Assembly (NCBI RefSeq): GCF_016908875.1
Contig: NZ_JAFBES010000011.1
Location: 45,521-109,520 of the forward strand
Direction of reading: 5' to 3'
Origin: Bacillus ectoiniformans
GTDB taxonomy: Bacteria; Bacillota; Bacilli; Bacillales; Domibacillaceae
DNA: 64,000 bases
The stretch's first letter is position 1. Each line of letters starts with the position of its first letter. Positions 44,453 through 53,150 of the stretch are shown here, piece after piece. The notes under the pieces are model-generated. The model worked only from the letters and a program-made list of their open reading frames with translations. It ran no database searches and was not told the origin of the DNA. The position numbers were made by a program, and so were the translations under genes.

Positions 44453-45097
44453 ATGGCAAACACACATACATTTTCTCGCGGCGAGGAAATTGCCAACTCG
44501 ATTACACACGGCGTAGGAGCTGCCTTTAGTATTGCTGCTCTTACTTTATTAATTGTTTTCTCATCTATTTACGGGAATGTTTGGCACGTAGTGAGCTTTA
44601 CAATTTTTGGCGTTTCGATGCTGATTCTATACTTATCATCTACATTAGTTCATAGCTTTCCAGCTGGGAAAGTGAAAGACCTTTTTGAAATATTTGATCA
44701 TTCCTCGATTTATTTTTTTATTGCCGGAACCTATACTCCCTTTTTATTTTTAGCGGTGGAAGGTCAGTTAAAATGGACGCTGTTTTATACTGTCTGGGCG
44801 CTTGCCATTGCCGGTACAGTATTTAAATGTTTTTTTGTTAAAAGGTTTTTAAAAACATCTACTGTTTTATATGTAGTCATGGGCTGGTTAATTGTTTTTG
44901 CTTGGAATCAGCTTGTACAAAATATTTCCTCAGTCAGCATGAGCCTTCTAGTAATTGGAGGGTTATTATATACCATTGGAGCGATCTTCTATGTATGGAG
45001 AGGCTTTAAGTTTCATCATATGGTTTGGCACCTATTTGTACTTGCAGGAAGTGTGACACATTTCTTAGCAGTCATCTATTTATTGCCGGCTCTTTAA
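44453..45097 (+). CDS. Hemolysin III / YplQ-family membrane protein
   Basis: 214 residues, seven hydrophobic segments. FSRGEEIANSITHGVGAAFSI, STLVHSF, FDHSSIYFFIAGTYTPF and HHMVWHLFVLAGSVTHF carry the conserved His/Asp/Ser zinc-like motifs of the PAQR/HlyIII superfamily. ATG 44453 is 8 bases after GAAGGAG. Role in bacilli is unclear; haemolysis is not implied. Confidence 0.92.
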   Translation: MANTHTFSRGEEIANSITHGVGAAFSIAALTLLIVFSSIYGNVWHVVSFTIFGVSMLILYLSSTLVHSFPAGKVKDLFEIFDHSSIYFFIAGTYTPFLFLAVEGQLKWTLFYTVWALAIAGTVFKCFFVKRFLKTSTVLYVVMGWLIVFAWNQLVQNISSVSMSLLVIGGLLYTIGAIFYVWRGFKFHHMVWHLFVLAGSVTHFLAVIYLLPAL

Positions 45098-45125
45098 AGA
45101 ACTGTTTCATGCAGTTCTTTTTTAA
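45096..45125 (+). terminator. Terminator of the hemolysin III-like gene
   Basis: AAAGAACTG/CAGTTCTTT stem, 7-base loop, T-run. Confidence 0.88.
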
Positions 45126-45154
45126 TTGCTTTAAAAGCTAATTTTTATATTTTT

Positions 45155-45180
45155 ATTTGAATTTTGCACATAATGTATTA
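45155..45180 (-). repeat. 26-bp intergenic repeat, copy A; candidate replication Ter site
   Basis: ATTTGAATTTTGCACAT followed by AATGTATTA, identical at 24 of 26 positions to 53606-53631, same orientation. Read leftward the core TATGTGCAAAATTCA resembles the B. subtilis Ter core as I remember it (CTATGTACTAAATTTTCA), one or two bases shorter. It lies between converging genes, next to the thiZ hairpin. Confidence 0.5.
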
Positions 45181-45208
45181 GAATAAAGGCTTCGCACCTT
45201 TATTCTAA
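45178..45208 (-). terminator. Hairpin at the end of the thiamine transporter operon
   Basis: TTAGAATAAAGG/CCTTTATTCTAA (12 bp) with a 7-base loop, overlapping the last stop codon. T-run is weak. Confidence 0.7.
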
Positions 45209-45942
45209 TCATTGTTTTGTAATTGCTCAAATAATTGCTTTTTGCATTCGAAAAAATGCTTATCTACGATTAATTTTTCTGTCCTCGGCCTTTGAAATGG
45301 CACTTTAAAATCTAACTTCACTTCCCCTGGCCTATTGGAGAGGACAATAATTCGATCTGCTAAAAATAAGGCTTCGTCAATATTATGGGTAACAAATAAA
45401 ATGGTTTTTTGATGAGTCTCCCATACGTTAATGAGCCATTTTTGCATATCGACACGTGTGAGTTCGTCAAGTGCAGAAAAAGGCTCATCTAAACAAAGCA
45501 AAGATTGCGGGCTTAATAAAGCTCGGATAAAGGAAACTCTCTGCTGCATCCCACCTGAGAGCTCATATGGATATTTATCTTCAAAGCCTTCAAGTCCTGC
45601 TGTTTTAAGCATTTGACGTGCTTGGTCCTGATTGTTCTTCCCCGCCAACTCTTGGCCAATCAACATGTTTTGTAACACTGTACGCCAGGGGAAAAGAGAA
45701 GCTTGCTGCGGCATATAACTGATATTGCCTCTTAATCCTGTAATATCGTACCCGTCAAGGATGACTTTACCTTGATCGGGATCGATTAATCCGCCAACCA
45801 AATGAAACAAGGTGCTTTTTCCGCTGCCAGAAGGGCCTAATATGGCGACAAATTCGCCCGGCTGAACCTTCATTGAAATATTATTCAATACTTCTATGTC
45901 TCCGTAGCTTTTTGATAAACGATCAATGAGTAAGCCCTTCAT
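45205..45942 (-). CDS. ABC transporter ATPase, thiamine precursor uptake (ThiZ-like)
   Basis: 245 residues. Walker A GPSGSGKST (about 36), signature LSGGMQQRV, Walker B LLCLDEPFSALD, switch His in FVTHNIDEAL. It belongs to the nitrate/sulfonate/taurine group of ATPases. The TPP riboswitch and substrate-binding protein upstream assign it to uptake of a thiamine pyrimidine precursor. Its start overlaps the permease stop (ATGA). Confidence 0.9.
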   Translation of the reverse strand: MKGLLIDRLSKSYGDIEVLNNISMKVQPGEFVAILGPSGSGKSTLFHLVGGLIDPDQGKVILDGYDITGLRGNISYMPQQASLFPWRTVLQNMLIGQELAGKNNQDQARQMLKTAGLEGFEDKYPYELSGGMQQRVSFIRALLSPQSLLCLDEPFSALDELTRVDMQKWLINVWETHQKTILFVTHNIDEALFLADRIIVLSNRPGEVKLDFKVPFQRPRTEKLIVDKHFFECKKQLFEQLQNND

Positions 45943-46697
45943 TTACTCTTCACCTCCCATGTAACTAATCTCCGTTCTAGCGCAGATATTACCCATACAA
46001 ACAACACACTTAAACCCATAACCGCAAAGATGGCTAGAAATACTTTATCTGTTTTAAAAGACGAGCTGGCTAAGGTCATATAGACACCAACTCCTTGCTG
46101 TGCCCCAAGCCATTCAGAAATAACTGCACCCATTACACTGTAGGTAGCGGATATTTTTAAACCTGAAAATAATGAAGGCCAGCTGCTAGGCCATTCCAGT
46201 TTTATAAAAAGCTGTTTATTGGTGGCGCCTGCCATTTGCATATAGTGATACAGCTCCCTTGGGGTTTGCTTGAATCCATCAAGCGTCGCAATCACTACTG
46301 GAAAAAAGCAAACCAGTGCGATGACAATGAGTTTAGGCAGCGCACCAAACCCAAACCAAATCACGAGCAGCGGTGCCAGCACAATAATCGGTATGTTTTG
46401 GGACAAGATAAGAAAAGGATACATGGCTTTTTTCATGCTAGGAACTAAATGAAGCAAGATTGCCAACATGACTCCTATAGCTGCACCGATCAGGTAACCT
46501 GACACTGAAAGCTGAACAGTTGAGAGAAAATGCGGCAAGAAATCAGGTAAACTTTCAATGGCAGTTTGATAAATAGTTGTGGGAGCTGGCAAGAGCCAAG
46601 CCTCAATTCCAGAAACACGTACGAAAATTTCCCACAAACTGACGAAAAGGATGAGGACCAAAAAGGGCCGCCATCCTTGATTGATTACTTCTCTCAT
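45939..46697 (-). CDS. ABC transporter permease, thiamine precursor uptake (ThiX-like)
   Basis: 252 residues with about six membrane segments and the BPD permease loop EWPSSWPSLFSGLKISATYSVMGAVISEWLG. ATG 46697 follows GGAG and overlaps the end of the preceding gene by four bases; the longer frame reads through that gene and is not used. Confidence 0.88.
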   Translation of the reverse strand: MREVINQGWRPFLVLILFVSLWEIFVRVSGIEAWLLPAPTTIYQTAIESLPDFLPHFLSTVQLSVSGYLIGAAIGVMLAILLHLVPSMKKAMYPFLILSQNIPIIVLAPLLVIWFGFGALPKLIVIALVCFFPVVIATLDGFKQTPRELYHYMQMAGATNKQLFIKLEWPSSWPSLFSGLKISATYSVMGAVISEWLGAQQGVGVYMTLASSSFKTDKVFLAIFAVMGLSVLFVWVISALERRLVTWEVKSK

Positions 46698-46984
46698 TTG
46701 TATTTCTCCGTAAGAGTATCCATGTGTATACCCTTTGGCTGGTAAAGAATTTTTACTTGCGAAATTACATTCAGGCATCCCATGGCCGTCATTTTTTCAT
46801 TCATTTTTTCAATAACTGATAACAGTTCAGATAAATCCCCTTCCATGGTTGTCTCGAGAGGATGAACTTCGTGAATGATTCCTGCCTCTTGAATGACTTT
46901 AATTGCTTCATCTACATAAGGAATGACATTTTCCCCGTTTGGTGTTTTCGGTATAATCTGCACACTAACTAAAGAATTACCCAT
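46694..46984 (-). CDS. Thiamine/HMP-binding YkoF-like (DUF77) protein
   Basis: 96 residues of the MTH1187/YkoF family: VSVQIIPKTPNGENVIPYVDEAIKVIQEAG and LETTMEGDLSELLSVIEKMNEKM. YkoF binds thiamine-type pyrimidines, which fits this operon. ATG after AAAGGAG. Cytosolic. Confidence 0.85.
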   Translation of the reverse strand: MGNSLVSVQIIPKTPNGENVIPYVDEAIKVIQEAGIIHEVHPLETTMEGDLSELLSVIEKMNEKMTAMGCLNVISQVKILYQPKGIHMDTLTEKYK

Positions 46985-46997
46985 CGTTTTCTCCTTT

Positions 46998-47987
46998 CTA
47001 TTTTGGCAAGAATTCGTTGGTATAAGCTTTTTTACTATCTAATTCTTTATCTATTAATTTATTTTCATACATCCATTCTGAGAAGTTCTCCCATCTGCTC
47101 GCCTCTTGTTCGCCCCAACGTTCGGCGTCCTCTTGATATTTGGGAGATAAATAACGCTGACTCTTTACTACTAGGTCTTTATCTAAATCTGGCACTGCAC
47201 TTGATAAGATTTCTGCCGATTGATCAGGGTTGTCTATAGCATACTGATACCCTTTAGAGGCCGCATGGACAAAGTGTTTCACCGTTTCAGGATCTTCATC
47301 GATCATTTTTTCATTCGTTGCTAGAACAGGTGTATAATAGTCCAGTTCTTTTGCGTAATCCTTCAAATAGATCATGTTAAGATCTTCCTTGCGCAAATCG
47401 GCTTCCACTCCTGTCCAGCCTTGATAAATCCAAGCGAAATCAATGTCTCTTTTAATGGCTGTGAAGAAATCACTTTCTCCAATATTAATAAATTTCACCT
47501 TGTTAATATCGGCATTTTCAGCCTTCATTAACGATGCCATCATTTGCTTTTCAATAGGAGAACCCCAGCCCCCATATGTTTTGCCTTCAAAATCCTTCGG
47601 TGACTTAATGTCCTTAGCAGCTGGAGAAGCAAAACCTGAAGTATTATGCTGCACAATGGCAGCAACTGATACAAGCGGGAGATCAGAAGTTCTTGCGGTG
47701 GCAATCTGCTCCTGAAAACTCACGCCGAATTGAGCCTTTCCTGAAGCCACAAGCTGATCAGCTCCTGCTTCGCCTGGCAGGAGAATCTCCACATCGAGGC
47801 CCTGTTGTTCAAAATATCCTTTCTCTTTAGCCACATAAAGACCCGTATGGTTTGTGTTAGGTGTCCAATCAAGAACAACCGATACTTTTTTAAGTTTTTT
47901 TTCTTTGCTGCTTTGCTGATCATTGTTTGCCCCGCCGCAACCTGTCAGTAAAAAGGCAGCGACCAATAATAAAAACCATTTTTTCAT
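46998..47987 (-). CDS. Substrate-binding lipoprotein, NMT1/THI5 family (ThiY-like)
   Basis: 329 residues. A lipobox LTGC near residue 20 anchors it in the membrane. VSVVLDWTPNTNHTGLYVAKEKGYFEQQGLDVE is the NMT1/THI5 hallmark, as in ThiY, which binds N-formyl-aminopyrimidine. ATG 47987 is 8 bases after GGAGG. First gene after the TPP riboswitch. Confidence 0.92.
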   Translation of the reverse strand: MKKWFLLLVAAFLLTGCGGANNDQQSSKEKKLKKVSVVLDWTPNTNHTGLYVAKEKGYFEQQGLDVEILLPGEAGADQLVASGKAQFGVSFQEQIATARTSDLPLVSVAAIVQHNTSGFASPAAKDIKSPKDFEGKTYGGWGSPIEKQMMASLMKAENADINKVKFINIGESDFFTAIKRDIDFAWIYQGWTGVEADLRKEDLNMIYLKDYAKELDYYTPVLATNEKMIDEDPETVKHFVHAASKGYQYAIDNPDQSAEILSSAVPDLDKDLVVKSQRYLSPKYQEDAERWGEQEASRWENFSEWMYENKLIDKELDSKKAYTNEFLPK

Positions 47988-48013
47988 TTCTCTCTCCTCC
48001 ATTCTCACAAAAC

Positions 48014-48045
48014 AAAAAAATACGCCCTGATCAGATCAAGGCGCA
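48014..48045 (-). terminator. Riboswitch-controlled terminator of the thiamine transporter operon
   Basis: TGCGCCTTGATC pairs with GATCAGGGCGTA (two G-U pairs), followed leftward by seven T, between the TPP aptamer and the first gene. Confidence 0.85.
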
Positions 48046-48076
48046 TCGTTGACAACAAAGTCATTATGTATTCGAT

Positions 48077-48165
48077 GTTCCCTACGCTGATATCAATCAG
48101 ATCAGGTTCTAAGGGTCCGTATCTATCATGGATACATCTCAGCCAGCTTTACTGGCACCCCTACA
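48077..48165 (-). ncRNA. TPP riboswitch (THI element)
   Basis: Read leftward: GGGGTGCC, GGCTGAGA, GGACCCTTAGAACCTGATCTG and CAGCGTAGGGAA appear in order, the conserved core of the thiamine pyrophosphate aptamer. With the terminator downstream it switches the transporter genes off when TPP is plentiful. Confidence 0.96.
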
Positions 48166-48187
48166 TGTAAATATTTAATTCTTTTGA

Positions 48188-48216
48188 ATTATGACAGAAA
48201 AAATCGTACTTGGCAA
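48188..48216 (-). promoter_or_regulatory. Promoter of the thiamine transporter operon
   Basis: Leftward TTGCCA (48211-48216), 17-base spacer, CATAAT (48188-48193). It lies 23 bases before the riboswitch. Confidence 0.75.
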
Positions 48217-48237
48217 ACCTTTTTATTTATCATGCAA

Positions 48238-48810
48238 TCAGCCATTATGAATGCCATAAAAAATAATCGAAAACAGCTTTTCGCTCCACTCTTTTGGAGG
48301 CACATTCATCACATTCACAATTTGAATCGCATTGAAAAGCAAAGAAGCAATCACCGGCGGTTCGATATTCTTTCTGATTAGCCCTTCTTTTTGTGCTTTC
48401 ACGATGATTTCATTAATAAATTCATACATCTTTTGATGATAGTGCGTTAAGTCATCTACTTGCTGTTGGATTTTAAGTGATTTAGCCTGCTTTAACAGCG
48501 GGATCATTTCAATGACTTGATGCGTATGAGATCTCGTAATAAAGATTTCTAACAGCTGTTTTAATTGAGCAACCGGAGAATCAATTACAGATAGGGCAAA
48601 ACATTCTTCCATAATTTCATCCATTCGCTTCATCATATACGAGGTAATGAGATCATCTTTATTGGCATAATACTCGTAAATCGTACTTCTCGCTACCTCA
48701 AGCTCTTCAGATAGCGCTTTAAAATGAAAACCATCATAACCCTTCTTAACTAATAACTTTTCGGTTGCCAGGAATAATTCTTGTTCATCCAGCTTTTTCT
48801 TTCTTGCCAT
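48238..48810 (-). CDS. TetR-family transcriptional regulator
   Basis: 190 residues. The N-terminal HTH (LATEKLLVKKGYDGFHFKALSEELEVARSTIYEYYANKDDLI) is typical; the C-terminal ligand domain is unassigned. ATG 48810 after GAGGGG. It precedes the thiamine operon in the same direction but that operon has its own promoter and riboswitch. Target unknown. Confidence 0.9.
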   Translation of the reverse strand: MARKKKLDEQELFLATEKLLVKKGYDGFHFKALSEELEVARSTIYEYYANKDDLITSYMMKRMDEIMEECFALSVIDSPVAQLKQLLEIFITRSHTHQVIEMIPLLKQAKSLKIQQQVDDLTHYHQKMYEFINEIIVKAQKEGLIRKNIEPPVIASLLFNAIQIVNVMNVPPKEWSEKLFSIIFYGIHNG

Positions 48811-48888
48811 ATAACCCCTCATTTATTCGATTTAACGTTCATTATACCGAAAAGGACATACAAACAAAAGTTACAAAGTGCTAACGCC

Positions 48889-48919
48889 AAAAAACCTTGC
48901 CGCTATGAGCAAGGTTTTT
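48889..48919. terminator. Hairpin terminator near the yrzI-type gene
   Basis: AAAACCTTGC/GCAAGGTTTT stem with an 8-base loop and A/T runs on both sides. Confidence 0.75.
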
Positions 48920-49044
48920 TTGGATGTTTAGATATGGTCAGCTTCACTAGGCAGAATCCTTCGAAATGTAGAGTGCATTCATTAATTTTGTTTGAGTTGG
49001 CTGTAAGATTATCATAAGATAATTCCCCTTTCAAAGTTGGTTTT

Positions 49045-49188
49045 TTAGTAAATGTTTCGAATGTTTTCGTCTTGTTTGTTGCGTAATTCTTCGTACCTGT
49101 CTTCAACTAGCTGGTCATGGAGATATTCTTTCATTTGTTTGTGACGTTTGTTAATTGTGATTACGAAAAAGATTAGATTAATCGTCAT
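49045..49188 (-). CDS. Small YrzI-family protein
   Basis: 47 residues: MTINLIFFVITINKRHK, then a charged, helical tail ending in ENIRNIY. It matches the short Bacillus YrzI-type family (MxxNLxFxxxTIxKR start). ATG follows an unusually strong AAAGGAGGTGA at 6 bases. Hydrophobic head and basic turn suggest membrane association. Function unknown. Confidence 0.7.
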   Translation of the reverse strand: MTINLIFFVITINKRHKQMKEYLHDQLVEDRYEELRNKQDENIRNIY

Positions 49189-49367
49189 ATCGTCTCACCT
49201 CCTTTCAGATAGCATTTGCTGCTTCTGCCTAATGGAAGTTATTGACGTGAAAGCTGACCTCTCTCCAAACCAATATATTTCAAAACATTACCTTGTTAAT
49301 TATATCCACATTTATATAAATAATCCATCATTTTTTTGCTAATATTTTTATCTTTTTAAAAAATGAA
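49189..49367. other. Leader region of the YrzI-type gene
   Basis: About 180 AT-rich bases upstream of the yrzI-type ribosome binding site. No further gene seen. Confidence 0.4.
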
Positions 49368-49394
49368 AAAACCGCCTAAATAATTAGGCGAGTT
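49368..49394 (-). terminator. Terminator of the ytr-type operon
   Basis: CGCCTAA/TTAGGCG stem with a 4-base loop, followed leftward by a T-run. Confidence 0.85.
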
Positions 49395-49404
49395 TTCCCA
49401 ATCA

Positions 49405-51354
49405 CTATTTATTCAGCAGCTGGTTGGCTGTCTCCTTGCTAATTACATCAATATCCGGATACCGGGGCTGATTTTTCATGTAATAAGCGACGGCGTAATC
49501 CCCTTTATGATGCTGATACGATACCTCAATTAACTGTTCAATTTTGTCCTTATTTTTAATGACGGTTTGATTTTTTGCTTTCAACTGGCCATTTTGATCG
49601 AGAAGATCATACACCTCTTTCGTAGAATTGATCGGTGCGATGACTGCATAATCAACATCCTCAGGCATCACTTTCACTTGATTGAGGACCTCTCGATCAG
49701 AAAGCCATTTATTTATTTGTTTATAGGACTTTTTCCATGAGGCTGCGATATATGTTTGATCTTTATACATGATCTCGATTCCGCCAAATGCTTTTTCAGG
49801 TGACGTCATTTCTTTCGGGCTTTCGTTTTTCATTTCCATTTTCAATATCGCGATAAACTCTTCCATCTCTTTTTGATTAGTTAGAGAGTATTGTTTGTTA
49901 ATAGAATACCTGGAGGAAAGGACGATCCGATTCATATCCTGCTGACTGTTTTCTCTAAGCAGAGGATAGAAGTTCTCTTTATATTCTGCCGTTTTTGCCA
50001 GCTGCTCCATCAGCTCTTTATATAATGATTCCGGTATCTCGTATTCTCTAATTAATTGTTTCCCGTTTTCCAATTGATAGGCCAAGGCAAGATGACTGCT
50101 ATTATGACCTGGTGCAGGGGAAGAAGCTGATTTTTCATGCATCGCTATGATATTTTTTACATTGACTGGATCTTCAAAAAAGTAAGACTGGTTGATCGTT
50201 TTGTAGTCTTCTGTACTGAAATCCTCTGTCATAAAGTGAATGTGCTCTGCCACATAAACTTTTTTTACATCCGTAACCGCAGGTATGTTTCGTTCAAAGC
50301 TTCCGCCTGCGACCTGAATGATGGCCACTATAGCTGTAGATGATAACAAGAAGAACAGCAGTCCTCTCCACTTCTTCAACACATAGACAGATTTATCAAC
50401 GATCATCCGAGCGATAAAGTAGCCAATGCTGGCAAATGATAGAGCACCTGCTAAGATCCAAGGAGAGCTTTCTTCTACACTGCCAAAATACAGACTTCCA
50501 ATAAGCATGGAGCAAAACGTAAATCCATAGATGAACAGCGGCTGCATTTTTCGAAAGGCAATGGCTTGAGAAGCAGCTTCTGTCGCCCGTTTCTTATAGA
50601 GAAACAAACCAGCTGCAGCAAATATTATCGCCAGTCCCCCATATATACTCCATTCCTGGAGAGTAAATGGATGTTCAATCGATTGATAAAGACGGAAGAA
50701 TAGGATAAATTGCTCCAAGCTTTCATTCAGATAATAATTGTATGCAAACCCCTTCAATAAAAACTTTAAATTAAAGATCAACAGCATCGAAATCCCAGCA
50801 GGAAGCATAAAGATCATCAGCGTAAAAAATGCTTGTATAATCGACAGCCCAGTAAGCATTCCTGCAAACACAGCTGCTGAAAAGACAACTACGTTCCAAA
50901 ATATTGTAAATAAGCTCCAATTTAATAATTCAGCAGAAGAAAAAAACGAGACATCAATCATCATTTGCAAAATACCTGTGATGACTGCAATAGCGGCAAC
51001 AGGCATAACCATCATCAGCACACCTGCCGCAAAAAACTGAATAAACAATTCGTATCTGGAAACGGGCAGACTGTGCATAAAGTCAGCAGATGATTTCACA
51101 TGTAAATATCGATAAGTAAAGATGGCTAATGCGATAGGAAAGGCGATGATCAGCATGCTTTGTATTTCAGGTGACAGAGCAAAAACAGTTTCCGATTGAA
51201 AAGCAAAAATCCAATCTTTGCTTGCGTTCATCATAATCATTTGGAGCGGTATTGCAAAAAACAGAAGCAAAAAATACAGAACGCTTATAGAGCTTATTGC
51301 TTTTGATTTGTGTTTCATTAATCCTTTATTAAAAAATAACGTGGCCAACTGCAT
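49405..51354 (-). CDS. ABC-2 type permease (YtrC/YtrD-like)
   Basis: 649 residues. About ten membrane segments in two groups (residues 25-280 and 280-350) and a soluble extracellular-type C-terminal domain of about 290 residues. MQLATLFFNKGLMKHKSK and LHVKSSADFMHSLPVSRYELF resemble YtrC/YtrD fused in one chain. ATG 51354 is 9 bases after GGAGG and overlaps the ATPase gene end. Likely part of a bacitracin- or cell-wall-antibiotic-responsive transporter. Confidence 0.82.
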   Translation of the reverse strand: MQLATLFFNKGLMKHKSKAISSISVLYFLLLFFAIPLQMIMMNASKDWIFAFQSETVFALSPEIQSMLIIAFPIALAIFTYRYLHVKSSADFMHSLPVSRYELFIQFFAAGVLMMVMPVAAIAVITGILQMMIDVSFFSSAELLNWSLFTIFWNVVVFSAAVFAGMLTGLSIIQAFFTLMIFMLPAGISMLLIFNLKFLLKGFAYNYYLNESLEQFILFFRLYQSIEHPFTLQEWSIYGGLAIIFAAAGLFLYKKRATEAASQAIAFRKMQPLFIYGFTFCSMLIGSLYFGSVEESSPWILAGALSFASIGYFIARMIVDKSVYVLKKWRGLLFFLLSSTAIVAIIQVAGGSFERNIPAVTDVKKVYVAEHIHFMTEDFSTEDYKTINQSYFFEDPVNVKNIIAMHEKSASSPAPGHNSSHLALAYQLENGKQLIREYEIPESLYKELMEQLAKTAEYKENFYPLLRENSQQDMNRIVLSSRYSINKQYSLTNQKEMEEFIAILKMEMKNESPKEMTSPEKAFGGIEIMYKDQTYIAASWKKSYKQINKWLSDREVLNQVKVMPEDVDYAVIAPINSTKEVYDLLDQNGQLKAKNQTVIKNKDKIEQLIEVSYQHHKGDYAVAYYMKNQPRYPDIDVISKETANQLLNK

Positions 51355-52228
51355 ATCCTGCTTCCTCCATTTCATAAGCAAAAATTTCTTCTAACGTAAT
51401 GGGCAGCACATCCATTAACAGCGGCTGAAATGAAGCAGCATCAGCAAGAATCTTCTTTTCTTTCCCTTTAACTAAACATAAGTGCACACTGCCGCGCTCT
51501 TCATGATGAAGCACTCTCAGCTTGCTGAAGAACCCATCAGGAACCTTTCCCTTAAAGGCGATCTGAATTTTATGCATCCCCGATTTTAGGTCATCCAGTT
51601 CTCTTGTAAGCAGTAATTCTCCATTATGCAAGATGGCAATATGGTCACAAATGTCTTCTAACTCACGCAAATTATGTGAAGAGATCACAATCGTCATTCG
51701 ACGTTCAGCTACATCTTCCATAAGCAGCTGCTTTACTTTCTTTCGCATGACCAGATCTAGACCGTCAAGCGGCTCATCCAACAATAAATAGTCTGGCATA
51801 CAGGAAAGTGTGAGCCAAAAAGCAGCCTGGCGCTTTTTTCCTTTGGACAACTGATGGAGCTTAGTAGTTAGAGGAAGAGCAAACACAGCCCCCAGTTCAT
51901 TAAAGCGCTCCTGATTCCAGCTTTTGTACATTTCTCGATAAAATTCTGCCATCTGGCCAATTGTAGACTGCCCAAAAAAATAGGGTATGTCCGGCATAAA
52001 CATAACAGATTGTTTTAAATGAGGTGTGTCACTTATTGATTCTCCATCTACAAGCACCTCTCCGCTGGTTGGCATTAAAATCCCAGAAGCAAGCTTTAGC
52101 ATGGTCGTTTTGCCGGCTCCATTTGACCCAAGCAATCCGAAAATGGAGCCTCGTCCGATCTGTAAATCCATCTCTTTTAATGCTTGTGCCCGGCCAAAGT
52201 GCTTGCTGACTTTCTTCATGTCAATCAT
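51329..52228 (-). CDS. ABC transporter ATPase (YtrB-like)
   Basis: 299 residues. Walker A GSNGAGKTT (about 37), LSKGKKRQ as the signature, Walker B LLLDEPLDGLD, and the C-terminal extension of YtrB. ATG 52228 after GGGAGG; it overlaps the ytrA stop. Couples to the permease downstream. Confidence 0.9.
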   Translation of the reverse strand: MIDMKKVSKHFGRAQALKEMDLQIGRGSIFGLLGSNGAGKTTMLKLASGILMPTSGEVLVDGESISDTPHLKQSVMFMPDIPYFFGQSTIGQMAEFYREMYKSWNQERFNELGAVFALPLTTKLHQLSKGKKRQAAFWLTLSCMPDYLLLDEPLDGLDLVMRKKVKQLLMEDVAERRMTIVISSHNLRELEDICDHIAILHNGELLLTRELDDLKSGMHKIQIAFKGKVPDGFFSKLRVLHHEERGSVHLCLVKGKEKKILADAASFQPLLMDVLPITLEEIFAYEMEEAGYAVGHVIF

Positions 52229-52610
52229 TCCGATCCTCCCCTTTCATCTCTTTTTCTGCTTGATCGGCTAACTGCTCAATTTCTTTTTTGCTCAACCCAA
52301 GAAACATGGCTTCTGATATTAGTTTTAATAGCTCTGCTTTCATTTGCTCCACCTTCTGCTCATTCACAGATTTTATTTGCTTTTTCACAAAGCTCCCTTT
52401 CCCAGGAAGCGAATAAATAAATCCTTCTCTTTCTAATTCTCGATAGGCTTTTTGAATGGTGTTTGGGTTAATGGCCAATTCCTTCGCCAGCTGCCGGACG
52501 GAAGGCAATTGATCATCAGGCTCATACACTTCATACATGATCATTTCTTTAAACTTTTCAATTAGCTGCTCATATAAAGGCTGCCTGCTTCTCATATCTA
52601 AACTAAACAT
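52221..52610 (-). CDS. GntR-family regulator (YtrA-like)
   Basis: 129 residues. The winged-helix MRSRQPLYEQLIEKFKEMIMYEVYEPDDQLPSVRQLAKELAINPNTIQKAYRELEREGFIYSLPGKGSFV, with a short C-terminal tail, is the YtrA subfamily. It represses its own operon until cell-wall stress. A 15-bp palindrome overlaps the promoter just upstream. Confidence 0.92.
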   Translation of the reverse strand: MFSLDMRSRQPLYEQLIEKFKEMIMYEVYEPDDQLPSVRQLAKELAINPNTIQKAYRELEREGFIYSLPGKGSFVKKQIKSVNEQKVEQMKAELLKLISEAMFLGLSKKEIEQLADQAEKEMKGEDRND

Positions 52611-52632
52611 GTGGTCCCTCCTTCCTTCTTTC

Positions 52633-52683
52633 GTACTAACTGTATTAATATAAATAATACAGTTAGTACACTAAAATATGCAA
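52633..52683 (-). promoter_or_regulatory. ytrA promoter and palindromic operator
   Basis: Perfect inverted repeat GTACTAACTGTATTA / TAATACAGTTAGTAC (52633-52647, 52655-52669) with a 7-base centre. It covers a -10 TATTAT (52654-52659); the -35 TTGCAT lies at 52678-52683 with an 18-base spacer. Autorepression by the GntR protein is the obvious reading. Confidence 0.75.
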
Positions 52684-52702
52684 CTATTTTTTGGAAAATA
52701 AA

Positions 52703-52727
52703 AAAATGCCCTCAAAAAGGACATTTT
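52703..52727 (-). terminator. Terminator of the PH-domain gene
   Basis: AAAATGTCC/GGGCATTTT stem (leftward) with a 7-base loop and T-run. Confidence 0.75.
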
Positions 52728-52738
52728 AAATGAATGCT

Positions 52739-53113
52739 TCATAGTATATATGCTGCCAGCGCCCGCTGAACATCGAATATGCTGTCATCTTTTCTAAATT
52801 GTTTAGCGATCGGCTCATCGCCGCCTGCGATCCAAATTAACAGTTCTGCTTCTAAATCGAATGTCCCAGCTGTCTGCACACTAAAATGAGTGATGCTGCG
52901 GTAAGGAACTGAATGGTATTCCACTCTCTTCCCGGTTACTCCTTGTTTATCTATCAAGATCAGACGCTTATTCGTAAAAACAATTAAATCTCTCAGGATC
53001 TGAAAAGCTCTTTCAATCGTTTCACCTTCAGCAACAATTCTTTCTAAATATTTTTCTACTACTTTGATATCTGCCTCAGTAGCATTTCCAATTAACCCGT
53101 CAAATATTCCCAC
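52739..53113 (-). CDS. Bacterial PH-domain protein (YozO-like)
   Basis: 124 residues. GTG 53113 lies 6 bases after AGAGGTG; an upstream GTG overlaps that site. MGIFDGLIGNATEADI and the strands AFQILRDLIVFTNKRLILID and VEYHSVPYRSITHFSVQT are the bPH_1 fold. Role unknown. It starts 37 bases after the rtp stop and may share its transcript. Confidence 0.8.
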   Translation of the reverse strand: MGIFDGLIGNATEADIKVVEKYLERIVAEGETIERAFQILRDLIVFTNKRLILIDKQGVTGKRVEYHSVPYRSITHFSVQTAGTFDLEAELLIWIAGGDEPIAKQFRKDDSIFDVQRALAAYIL

Positions 53114-53150
53114 TTTATGCACCTCTTTTATCCTTCATTTAATCAATTGT

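Noticed and set aside
48903..49106. 67-codon minus-strand frame
   Set aside because: It overlaps the well-supported yrzI-type gene and a terminator and has no ribosome binding site.
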